From Burkholderiaceae bacterium (GTDB lineage Bacteria; Pseudomonadota; Gammaproteobacteria; Burkholderiales; Burkholderiaceae_C): a DNA stretch of 12,753 bases. This document shows positions 5,864-11,845 of this stretch, piece after piece; the stretch's first letter is position 1, and every line of letters starts with the position of its first letter. Under the pieces are notes generated by a model that searched no databases, was not told the DNA's origin, and saw only the letters and a program-made list of their open reading frames with translations. The stretch lies in NCBI GenBank assembly GCA_017999135.1, contig JAGOBT010000040.1, forward strand, positions 1-12,753. Direction: 5' to 3'. The translations under genes were made by a program, and so were the position numbers.

Positions 5864-7296
5864 TGCCAGCAGAGGCTGCCTTGGGCACCGCCGCCCGGCC
5901 AGCACACCGGGCCCTGCACCGGCTTGGCCGCTGGCTGACTGCCGCCGGCCTGGCCGCCGCTGCCGCCGCAGGGGTGTTGGGCGGGCTGCCGCAACTGGAC
6001 CCCGCGGCGCGCTGGACACTGCTGGTGTTCGCCGGGGCGGTGATCGCCTGGACCGTGCTCGACCTCGACGAGACACCGGTGGCGCTGGCCGGCGCGCTGG
6101 CCTTGCTGGCCGCCGGCGCCACCACACCCCAGCGGTTCTACGCCGGCCTGGGCGATGACTTCATCTGGCTGCTGATCGCCGCCTTCATGCTGGCCGCCGT
6201 GCTGCAGGCGGGTGGGCTGGCGCAGCGCTGGGCCCTGGCGGTGGTGGCCACTGCGCGCACGCCGGCCGCGCTGATGCGCAGGCTGACCTGGTTCATCATG
6301 GCCACAGCGCTGGTGGTGCCGTCCACATCGGGGCGTGCGGCCTTGCTGCTGCCGGTGTTCCTGGCGCTGGCCCAGGCCTTGCCGCTGCCACGCCATGGGC
6401 GTGCACTGGCGCTGCTGTTTCCCACGGTGATCCTGCTGTCGGCCTGCATGTCGATGCTGGGCGCCGGCGCCCACCTGGTGGCGCTGGACTTCATGCACCG
6501 CCTGGGTGGCGCGGCGCCTGGTTTTCTGGGCTGGATCTGGCTGGCCGGGCCGTTTGGCCTGGTGTCATGCCTGCTGGCCTGCGAGCTGATCCAGCGGCTG
6601 TTTCTGCATGCGAACGAACGCCACCTCGCGATCACCCTGCCGCCGCCTGCAGCGGCACCGCTGACCCGCCACCAGTGGGGCATCGTCGCCATCACCGCTG
6701 GCACGCTGCTGGCCTGGGCGACGACCCACTGGCATGGCGTGGACGCGCCGATGGTGGCGGTGTGCGGCGCACTGCTGGCCACCGTCAAGGGCCTGACCGG
6801 GTCCGACATGAAGTCGACGCTGAAGAAGGTCGAATGGAACCTGGTGGTCTTCATGGCCGCCACCATGGTGATGGGCGAGGCCATGCTGGACAGCGGCGCT
6901 GCCGACGCCCTGGCCGGGCTGCTGGTGCAGGCCGTGGCCATCGACCGCCTGCCGCCGGTGGCCGGCCTGGCCCTGGCGTCGGTGCTGGCCTTGCTGTCGC
7001 ATCTGCTGGTCACGTCGCGCACCGCCAGGGCGATGGTGCTGATCCCGGCCGTGGCCCTGCCGTTTGCTGCAGCAGGCCACAACCCGGCCTTGCTGGTGTT
7101 CATGATGGCCATCGGCAGCGGCTTCTGCCAGACGCTGCTGATCAGCGCCAAGCCCGTGGCCATGTTTGCGGGCGAAGCCGGCCCCCACTACACGGCGCGC
7201 GACCTGGCCGGCCTGAGCCTGGTCCTGCTGCCGGGCATGTGGCTGTTGCTGGTGCTGTTTGCTGCGGTGATCTGGCCGCTGCAGGGCCTGGGCTGA
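5863..7296 (+). CDS. DASS/SLC13-type anion permease
   Basis: A 477-residue inner-membrane protein with about a dozen hydrophobic helices, of the divalent anion:sodium symporter/SLC13 type. Recognisable points are DETPVALAGALALLAAG (69-85), the GDDFIWLLIAAFML helix (97-110), and the two half-repeats PSTSGRAALLLP (153-164) and TSRTARAMVLIP (384-395), which sit where classic members carry Ser-Asn-Thr sodium-site motifs. Here the Asn is replaced by Thr or Arg, so ion coupling or substrate may differ. The ATG overlaps the lipoprotein stop by one base and there is no separate ribosome binding site at ideal spacing, which fits coupled translation. The next gene, 142 bp downstream, is a glycerate kinase, so glycerate or a related hydroxy-acid is a plausible substrate, but sulfate or dicarboxylates cannot be excluded. 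Confidence 0.85.
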   Translation: MPAEAALGTAARPAHRALHRLGRWLTAAGLAAAAAAGVLGGLPQLDPAARWTLLVFAGAVIAWTVLDLDETPVALAGALALLAAGATTPQRFYAGLGDDFIWLLIAAFMLAAVLQAGGLAQRWALAVVATARTPAALMRRLTWFIMATALVVPSTSGRAALLLPVFLALAQALPLPRHGRALALLFPTVILLSACMSMLGAGAHLVALDFMHRLGGAAPGFLGWIWLAGPFGLVSCLLACELIQRLFLHANERHLAITLPPPAAAPLTRHQWGIVAITAGTLLAWATTHWHGVDAPMVAVCGALLATVKGLTGSDMKSTLKKVEWNLVVFMAATMVMGEAMLDSGAADALAGLLVQAVAIDRLPPVAGLALASVLALLSHLLVTSRTARAMVLIPAVALPFAAAGHNPALLVFMMAIGSGFCQTLLISAKPVAMFAGEAGPHYTARDLAGLSLVLLPGMWLLLVLFAAVIWPLQGLG

Positions 7297-7393
7297 CGGC
7301 CGGGGTCCACCTGCACCGGCGCCAGTCGCCAGAAATTGCACACTGTCACACATTGGTCATGGGCCAGTCGTATTGCCGGGTTGGCGGCCCCGT

Positions 7394-7420
7394 CTGTCAG
7401 ACAGGTGCAGCACCTGCACC
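7394..7420 (+). promoter_or_regulatory. Tandem inverted repeats before the glycerate kinase gene
   Basis: Two adjacent inverted repeats lie just upstream of the ribosome binding site. The first is CTGTC (7394-7398) with GACAG (7400-7404) around one base. The second is GGTGCAG (7404-7410) with CTGCACC (7414-7420) around three bases. They share the base at 7404, so as RNA they compete for it. AGGAG follows at 7428-7432. They could form an operator or a leader structure; no regulator gene is adjacent. Confidence 0.45.
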
Positions 7421-7438
7421 CACAGCCAGGAGCAGACC

Positions 7439-8650
7439 ATGAAGACCATCCCATCGCCCCGCCGCGCACTGAACGTGCTGATCGCCCCGTCGGGCTTCAA
7501 GGAGAGCCTCAGCGCAGAAGAAGTGGCCGACCGCATCGCCGAAGGCGTGCTCGACACCATGCCCGGTGCGCGGGTCACCAAGTTGCCGATGGCCGACGGC
7601 GGCGAGGGCTTCACCCAGGCCCTGGTCAATGCCACCGGCGGCACGCTGCGGCCTGTGCGCGTGACCGGCCCGGTGGGTGCGGCGGTCGACGCGTTCTTCG
7701 GCCTGCTGGGTGGCCGCACCAGCCAGACGGCCGTCATCGAGATGGCGGCAGCGGCGGGCCTGCGGCTGGTGCCGCGCGACCGGCGCAACCCGATGCTGAC
7801 CACCAGCCGCGGCGTGGGCGAGCTGATCCGCGCGGCGCTGGACGCGGGCGCCCAGCGCGTGCTGCTGGGCTGCGGCGACTCCGGCATCAACGACGGCGGT
7901 GCCGGCATGGTGCAGGCCCTGGGCGCACGCCTGCTCGACGCACAGGGCCGCGAACTGGGCGCCGGCGGTGGTGAACTGCTGCGGCTGCACCGCATCGACC
8001 TGTCGGGCCTGGAGCCGCGCCTGGCGCGGGTGCAGCTCGACGCGGCGGTGAACTGGCACAACCTGCTGCTGGGCGCACGCGGCGTGGCCCGTGTCTTCGG
8101 CCCGCAGAAGGGCGCCACGCCCGACCAGGTGGTGCAACTGGAAGCGGCGCTGGAAAACTGGGCGGCCTGCATCACCCAGGCCACTGGCGTGCGCTGGGGC
8201 AGCCAGCCCGGCACCGGTGCATCCGGCGGGCTGGGCACGGGCTTTGCCGCGCTGCTGGGTGGCCAGCTGCACCCACGCTTCGACATCGTGATGCAGTACC
8301 TGGAGCTCGACCGCTTGATTGCGCAGGCCGACCTGGTGATCACCGCCGAGGGCAGCCTGGACGACCAGACGCCCTTCGGCAAGGTGCCGGCCGAAGTGGC
8401 CGCACGCGCCAAGAAGCGTGGCTTGCCGGTCATCGCGCTGGCCGGCACCATCGGGCACGGCGTCGAGATCAACCTGGATCACGGCATCGACGCGTTTGCC
8501 AGCATGCTGAGCCGGCCCTGCACGCTGGACCAGGCCATTGCCGATGCCGGCAAACTGCTGCGCCGGTCTGCGTCGGACATGCTGCGCATGGTGTCGGTGG
8601 GCATGCAGCTGCGCCGCGGCAACCGCCCGCGGCTGCCCGCCACGGCATGA
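7439..8650 (+). CDS. garK: Glycerate 2-kinase, class I (GarK/GlxK family)
   Basis: A 403-residue cytosolic kinase that phosphorylates D-glycerate, in this family to 2-phosphoglycerate, feeding lower glycolysis. Family motifs in order: APSGFKESLSA (16-26), PMADGGEGF (50-58), GCGDSGINDGGAGMVQALG (144-162), GPQKGAT (221-227), GTGASGGLGTGF (258-269) and ITAEGSLDDQT (301-311). The last usually reads VTGEGRxDxQT, so Gly and Arg are replaced by Ala and Ser here. Length is slightly above the common 375-390 because of short N- and C-terminal tails. The ATG at 7439 has AGGAG 6 bp upstream. The gene follows a DASS-type permease on the same strand and is convergent with tupA. Use of 'garK' rests on family likeness; 'glxK' is equally possible, and another hydroxy-acid substrate cannot be excluded. 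Confidence 0.92.
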   Translation: MKTIPSPRRALNVLIAPSGFKESLSAEEVADRIAEGVLDTMPGARVTKLPMADGGEGFTQALVNATGGTLRPVRVTGPVGAAVDAFFGLLGGRTSQTAVIEMAAAAGLRLVPRDRRNPMLTTSRGVGELIRAALDAGAQRVLLGCGDSGINDGGAGMVQALGARLLDAQGRELGAGGGELLRLHRIDLSGLEPRLARVQLDAAVNWHNLLLGARGVARVFGPQKGATPDQVVQLEAALENWAACITQATGVRWGSQPGTGASGGLGTGFAALLGGQLHPRFDIVMQYLELDRLIAQADLVITAEGSLDDQTPFGKVPAEVAARAKKRGLPVIALAGTIGHGVEINLDHGIDAFASMLSRPCTLDQAIADAGKLLRRSASDMLRMVSVGMQLRRGNRPRLPATA

Positions 8651-8694
8651 GGCAAGGGCGTGCCGCCGGCCGCCGCCGGCCGCCGCGACTTGCC
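8651..8694. terminator. Possible bidirectional hairpin between garK and tupA
   Basis: The convergent stops at 8650 and 8696-8698 are separated by 45 bp. This gap starts with GGCAAG (8651-8656) and ends with CTTGCC (8689-8694), exact reverse complements, and between them are repeated GCCGGC and GGCC palindromes that would pair further. The position suits a shared end signal for both operons. There is no T-run on either strand, so it is at best an atypical or Rho-assisted terminator. Confidence 0.45.
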
Positions 8695-8695
8695 G

Positions 8696-9532
8696 CTACC
8701 TGCCGGCGTTGGGGAAGAACAGCTGCTCGCCGCCGATCTTGTAGCCCGCGATGCTGGCCTGGCCGGCCGGTGACACCACCCAGTCGGCAAAGGCCTGGGC
8801 CAGCGCCACCTTCACATGCGGGTGCTTGGCCGGGTTGACCACCATCACGCCGTACTGGTTGAACAGCCGCGTGTCGCCTTCGACCAGGATGGCCAGGTCG
8901 GCGCGGTTCTTGAAGTTCAGCCAGGTGCCGCGGTCGGCCAGCACATAGGCGCCGGTGCTGGCGGCGATGTTCAGCGCCGGGCCCATGCCGCAGCCGCATT
9001 CCTTGTAGCCGGCCGGCTTGGCGGCGGGGATGTCGGTGCCGGCAGCCTTCCAGTAACGCAGTTCGGCGGCGTGGGTGCCGCTCTTGTCGCCACGCGACAC
9101 GAACGGTGCGCCGGCCGTGCCCACCTTCTGCAGCGCGGCGGTGATGTCCTTGCCGCGCGTCTTGGCCGGGTCGGCGGCGGGGCCGATCAGCACGAAATCG
9201 TTGTACATCACCGGCAGGCGCTTCAGGCCGAAACCCTCGGCGACGAACTTCTCTTCGGCCACCTGGTCATGCACGAAGACGATGTCGGCGTCGCCCCGGC
9301 GGCCGGTGTCCAGCGCCTGGCCGGTGCCCAGGGCCACCACCCGCACATCGGTGCCGGTGGCGGCCTTGAAGGCCGGCAGCAGGTGCGCGAACAGGCCCGA
9401 CTGCTCGGTGCTGGTGGTCGAGGCCATGACGATGAAGTTGCCTTGTGCCAGCGCGGGGCCGGCCAGCGCGGTGGCGGCCAGCAGGGCCAGCGTGGCACGG
9501 CGCAACAAGCGGGTGGGGGTGGTCAGGTCCAT
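8696..9532 (-). CDS. tupA: Tungstate ABC transporter, periplasmic binding protein
   Basis: A 278-residue secreted binding protein that captures tungstate in the periplasm for TupBC. A Sec signal peptide (RRATLALLAATALAGPALA, cleavage predicted after residue 29) precedes the TupA oxyanion motif ASTTSTEQSGL (37-47), which separates TupA from ModA and WtpA. Further family blocks are VGTG-like ALGTGQALDTG (67-77), GDADIVFVHD (80-89), MYNDFVLIGP (109-118), FVSRGDKSGTH (144-154) and YVLADRGTW (196-204). The block usually ending in GxGMG reads YKECGCGMG (176-184), adding Cys179 and Cys181. GGGAG lies about 7 bp before the ATG, which itself overlaps the tupC end by 10 bp. The gene is last in the operon rather than first. 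Tungstate over molybdate is inferred from the family motif. Confidence 0.94.
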   Translation of the reverse strand: MDLTTPTRLLRRATLALLAATALAGPALAQGNFIVMASTTSTEQSGLFAHLLPAFKAATGTDVRVVALGTGQALDTGRRGDADIVFVHDQVAEEKFVAEGFGLKRLPVMYNDFVLIGPAADPAKTRGKDITAALQKVGTAGAPFVSRGDKSGTHAAELRYWKAAGTDIPAAKPAGYKECGCGMGPALNIAASTGAYVLADRGTWLNFKNRADLAILVEGDTRLFNQYGVMVVNPAKHPHVKVALAQAFADWVVSPAGQASIAGYKIGGEQLFFPNAGR

Positions 9533-10290
9533 GGCAGTTCTCCCTTGAGGAATTGCGCCGCCTCGGGCGGCAGGTCGGTGCGGTGGAAGAAGTCGTCCAC
9601 CGGCAGGTCGGCCATCAGGCGGCCGGCATCCAGGTACAGCATGCGGTTGGCCAGGCGCCGCGCCTGGCCCAGGTTGTGGGTGCTCATCACCAGGGCCATG
9701 CCGGCCTGGCCGAAATCGTCGATCAGCTGCTCCACCTCGCGCTTGGCCGACGGGTCGAGGCTGGCGGTGGGTTCGTCCAGGAACAGGATGTCGGGCTGCA
9801 CCGCCCAGGCACGCGCCAGCGCCAGGCGCTGCTGCTGCCCGCCCGACAGGCTGCGCGCCGGCAGCGCGGCCTTGGCCTGCAGGCCCACGCGCTGCAGGGC
9901 GCCGTCCACCCGCGCCGCCCGCTCCGCGGCCGGCACACCGGCCAGCCACAGCGCCAGCTGCAGGTTGCGCCGCACGCTGAAGTGCAGCAGGAAGGGCCGC
10001 TGGAACAGCATCGCCGTGATCGGCGGCCGGCCGCCCGCCGGCAGCAGCCGCTGGCCGCTGGTGGGCGGCAGCAGGCCGTTGAGCAGGCGCAGCAGCGTGG
10101 TCTTGCCCGAGCCGTTGGCGCCCACCAGGGCAATGCGGTCGCCGCGGTGGATCTGCAACGTGATGTCGCGCAGCGCCGCCTGGGCGCCGAATTGCACGCC
10201 GGCCTGCTGCAGTGCCAGCAACAGCGGTGCCGCCGGCTGCGCCGCCGATCCGGCCAGCGCGGGTGCCATGTGCGGCGGCAGACCGCTCAT
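9523..10290 (-). CDS. tupC: Tungstate ABC transporter, ATP-binding protein
   Basis: A 255-residue ABC ATPase that powers tungstate import through TupB. All nucleotide-binding elements are intact: Walker A GANGSGKT (57-64), Q-loop Gln97 in LFQRPF, signature LSGGQ (148-152), Walker B ILFLDEP (168-174) and switch His205 in STH. The start ATG at 10290 overlaps the tupB stop as ATGA, supporting coupled translation; an internal Met at residue 8 is a weaker alternative. The N-terminal 20 residues are Ala/Pro-rich and precede the first strand, LLLALQQAGVQFG. There is no C-terminal TOBE domain of the ModC type, consistent with Tup-type importers. The short size and the flanking tupB and tupA fix the assignment. 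Confidence 0.93.
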   Translation of the reverse strand: MSGLPPHMAPALAGSAAQPAAPLLLALQQAGVQFGAQAALRDITLQIHRGDRIALVGANGSGKTTLLRLLNGLLPPTSGQRLLPAGGRPPITAMLFQRPFLLHFSVRRNLQLALWLAGVPAAERAARVDGALQRVGLQAKAALPARSLSGGQQQRLALARAWAVQPDILFLDEPTASLDPSAKREVEQLIDDFGQAGMALVMSTHNLGQARRLANRMLYLDAGRLMADLPVDDFFHRTDLPPEAAQFLKGELPWT

Positions 10291-11012
10291 GCCGCAGCAC
10301 CGGCGGTCAGCGGCAGTGCCGCCTGGCCACGGCGCTGCAACAGGCCGGCGGCCAGGTTGATCACGGCCACCACGCCCAGCAGCACGATGCCCAGCGCCAG
10401 CGCCAGCGGCAGGTCGCCCTTGCTGGTTTCCAGCGCGATGGCGGTGGTCATCACCCGGGTCACGCCGTCGATGTTGCCGCCCACGATCATCACCGCGCCC
10501 ACCTCGGCCACCGCACGGCCAAAGGCCGTCAGCAGCACCGTCAGCACCGCCAGGCGGGCATGGGCCAGCAGCAGCAGGGCCGACAGCAGGCGCCCGGCGC
10601 CCATGGCGGCCAGTTCGTCGCCGCCCTCGCGCAGCGCGTCGGTGACCAGCTGGCGTGTCAGCGCGGCGATCAGCGGCACCACCAGGATGCTCTGCGCGAT
10701 GACCATGGCCGTGGGCGTGAACAGGATGCCCCAGCTGCCCAGCGGCCCCGAGCGCGACAGCAGCAGGTACACCACCAGGCCCACCACCACCGACGGCAGC
10801 GCCAGCAGCGTGTTGAGCACGCCCACCACCACCGCATGGCCCGGAAAGCGCGCCACCGCCAGCCAGGCGCCCAGCAGCAGGCCGAAGCCGGCACCCAACG
10901 CACAGGCGGTGGTGCTGACACGCAGCGACAGGGCAACGATCTGCCACAGCGCGGCATCGGCCTGGGCAATGAGATTCAGCGCAACGCTGACGCTCTCGGA
11001 AAACGCGTTCAT
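10287..11012 (-). CDS. tupB: Tungstate ABC transporter, permease
   Basis: A 241-residue inner-membrane permease with about five or six hydrophobic helices, including 25-53, 60-85, 98-120, 142-164 and 203-226. The cytoplasmic coupling region contains the EAA-like stretch EGGDELAAMGAGRLLSAL (129-146), and FGRAVAEVGAVMIVGGNI (164-181) is typical of Tup and related oxyanion permeases. Length fits the family (about 220-245). The ATG at 11012 is the first gene start of the operon; it has no clear Shine-Dalgarno and lies just after a leader hairpin, so initiation may be weak or regulated. The reading frame stays open upstream across the divergent GST gene, but that extension has no membrane character. 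The candidate tungsten operator is 75 bp upstream. Confidence 0.92.
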   Translation of the reverse strand: MNAFSESVSVALNLIAQADAALWQIVALSLRVSTTACALGAGFGLLLGAWLAVARFPGHAVVVGVLNTLLALPSVVVGLVVYLLLSRSGPLGSWGILFTPTAMVIAQSILVVPLIAALTRQLVTDALREGGDELAAMGAGRLLSALLLLAHARLAVLTVLLTAFGRAVAEVGAVMIVGGNIDGVTRVMTTAIALETSKGDLPLALALGIVLLGVVAVINLAAGLLQRRGQAALPLTAGAAA

Positions 11013-11023
11013 CGGGGAGTCTC

Positions 11024-11044
11024 GGGCGCCAGGGACGGGCGCCC
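11024..11044 (-). promoter_or_regulatory. Leader hairpin immediately before tupB
   Basis: GGGCGCC (11024-11030) and GGCGCCC (11038-11044) form a 7-bp GC-only stem with a 7-nt loop in the tupB leader, ending 11 bp before the ATG at 11012. The bases between stem and start (CGAGACTCCCCG on the coding strand) lack a ribosome binding site. The stem therefore sits where translation would be controlled. It is too small to be a Moco/Tuco riboswitch as known; I saw no larger conserved fold. Confidence 0.45.
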
Positions 11045-11087
11045 TGCAGCAGGCGGCGATTCTTGCCGTTGTGCGTGGGTGCCGCGA

Positions 11088-11105
11088 TATGCATCCGCAT
11101 GCATA
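11088..11105. promoter_or_regulatory. Candidate operator TATGCA-N6-TGCATA before tupB
   Basis: TATGCA (11088-11093) and TGCATA (11100-11105) are perfect inverted arms with spacer TCCGCA; the symmetry extends one more base, giving TATGCAT and ATGCATA. It is an AT-rich island in GC-rich DNA, 75 bp upstream of tupB and 50 bp upstream of the divergent GST-like gene. The arms and spacing are identical to the palindrome before aorA. This pairing of uptake and tungsto-enzyme operons is the basis for proposing one tungsten-responsive regulator. Confidence 0.75.
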
Positions 11106-11155
11106 GGTTGCTGACGGGGCATGATGGCGACCACACCGACTGCCCGCCGCCGCCC

Positions 11156-11830
11156 ATGCTCGACCTGCACTACGCCCCCGGCAACGCCAACCTGGCGCCG
11201 CACATGCTGCTGCATGCGCTCGATCTGCCCCACCGCCTGGTGCCGGTGGACCGCGGCAGCGCCGCGCACAAGGGCCCGGCCTACCTGGCGCTGAACCCCA
11301 ATGGCCTGATCCCGGTGCTGGTGGACGGCGACCTGGTGCTGTACGAGACGGCCGCCATCTGCCTGCACCTGGCCGACCAGCGGCCCGGCAGCGGTCTGAT
11401 GCCCGCGCCGGGTACCGCCGCCCGCAGCGAGGCCACCAAGTGGCTGGTGTGGATGAGCACCACGCTGCAGACCACGCTGATGCACCACTTCTACCCGGCG
11501 CGGGTGCTGGGCGACGCCTACCTGGCCGCCCATCCCGAGGTCGGCGCACAGGTGTCGGCCCATGCGCAGCAGCAGGTGGGTGCGCTGCTGGGCCAGATCG
11601 AGGCGCAGCTGGCGCGCCATGGCTGCGACTGGCTGCTGCCCGGCGACGCGCCCACCGTGCCCGACTACTACGGCCTGATGCTGTGCCGCTGGACGCGCAG
11701 CTTCCAGGGCGAGGCCTCGCCGCCGGCGCGCCTGCGCCCGTTGCTGCAGCCCTGGCTGGATCGCCTGCTGGCCCTGCCGGCCGTGCAGCGCACCTGGGCG
11801 GCCGAGGGTCTGGCCGCACCGTTCATCTGA
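11156..11830 (+). CDS. Glutathione S-transferase-like protein
   Basis: A 224-residue cytosolic protein with the two-domain GST fold. The thioredoxin-like domain (1-77) includes LNPNGLIPVL (46-55, with the conserved cis-proline at 53) and YETAAI (63-68), the glutathione gamma-glutamyl contact. The helical domain includes the N-capping motif APTVPDYYG (165-173). Tyr6 is kept, but the residue aligned with the catalytic Cys of beta-class enzymes (in YxPGACSLA) is Ala11, with Asn12 in place of Ser, so beta-class Cys chemistry is lost. The ATG at 11156 gives the normal family N-terminus though no Shine-Dalgarno is visible. It is divergent from tupB and shares its promoter region, so it may respond to the same regulator. 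Substrate unknown. Confidence 0.88.
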   Translation: MLDLHYAPGNANLAPHMLLHALDLPHRLVPVDRGSAAHKGPAYLALNPNGLIPVLVDGDLVLYETAAICLHLADQRPGSGLMPAPGTAARSEATKWLVWMSTTLQTTLMHHFYPARVLGDAYLAAHPEVGAQVSAHAQQQVGALLGQIEAQLARHGCDWLLPGDAPTVPDYYGLMLCRWTRSFQGEASPPARLRPLLQPWLDRLLALPAVQRTWAAEGLAAPFI

Positions 11831-11845
11831 CGGCGAGCCGCGGCC

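Noticed and set aside
11013..11155. Molybdenum/tungsten cofactor riboswitch before tupB
   Set aside because: Only one 7-bp stem is present; the multi-stem fold of the Moco RNA motif is not apparent and the operator lies in the same short region.
11013..11819. In-frame upstream extension of the tupB frame over the GST-like gene
   Set aside because: The extension is Arg/Pro/Ala-rich antisense of a certain gene; permease homology begins at the ATG at 11012.
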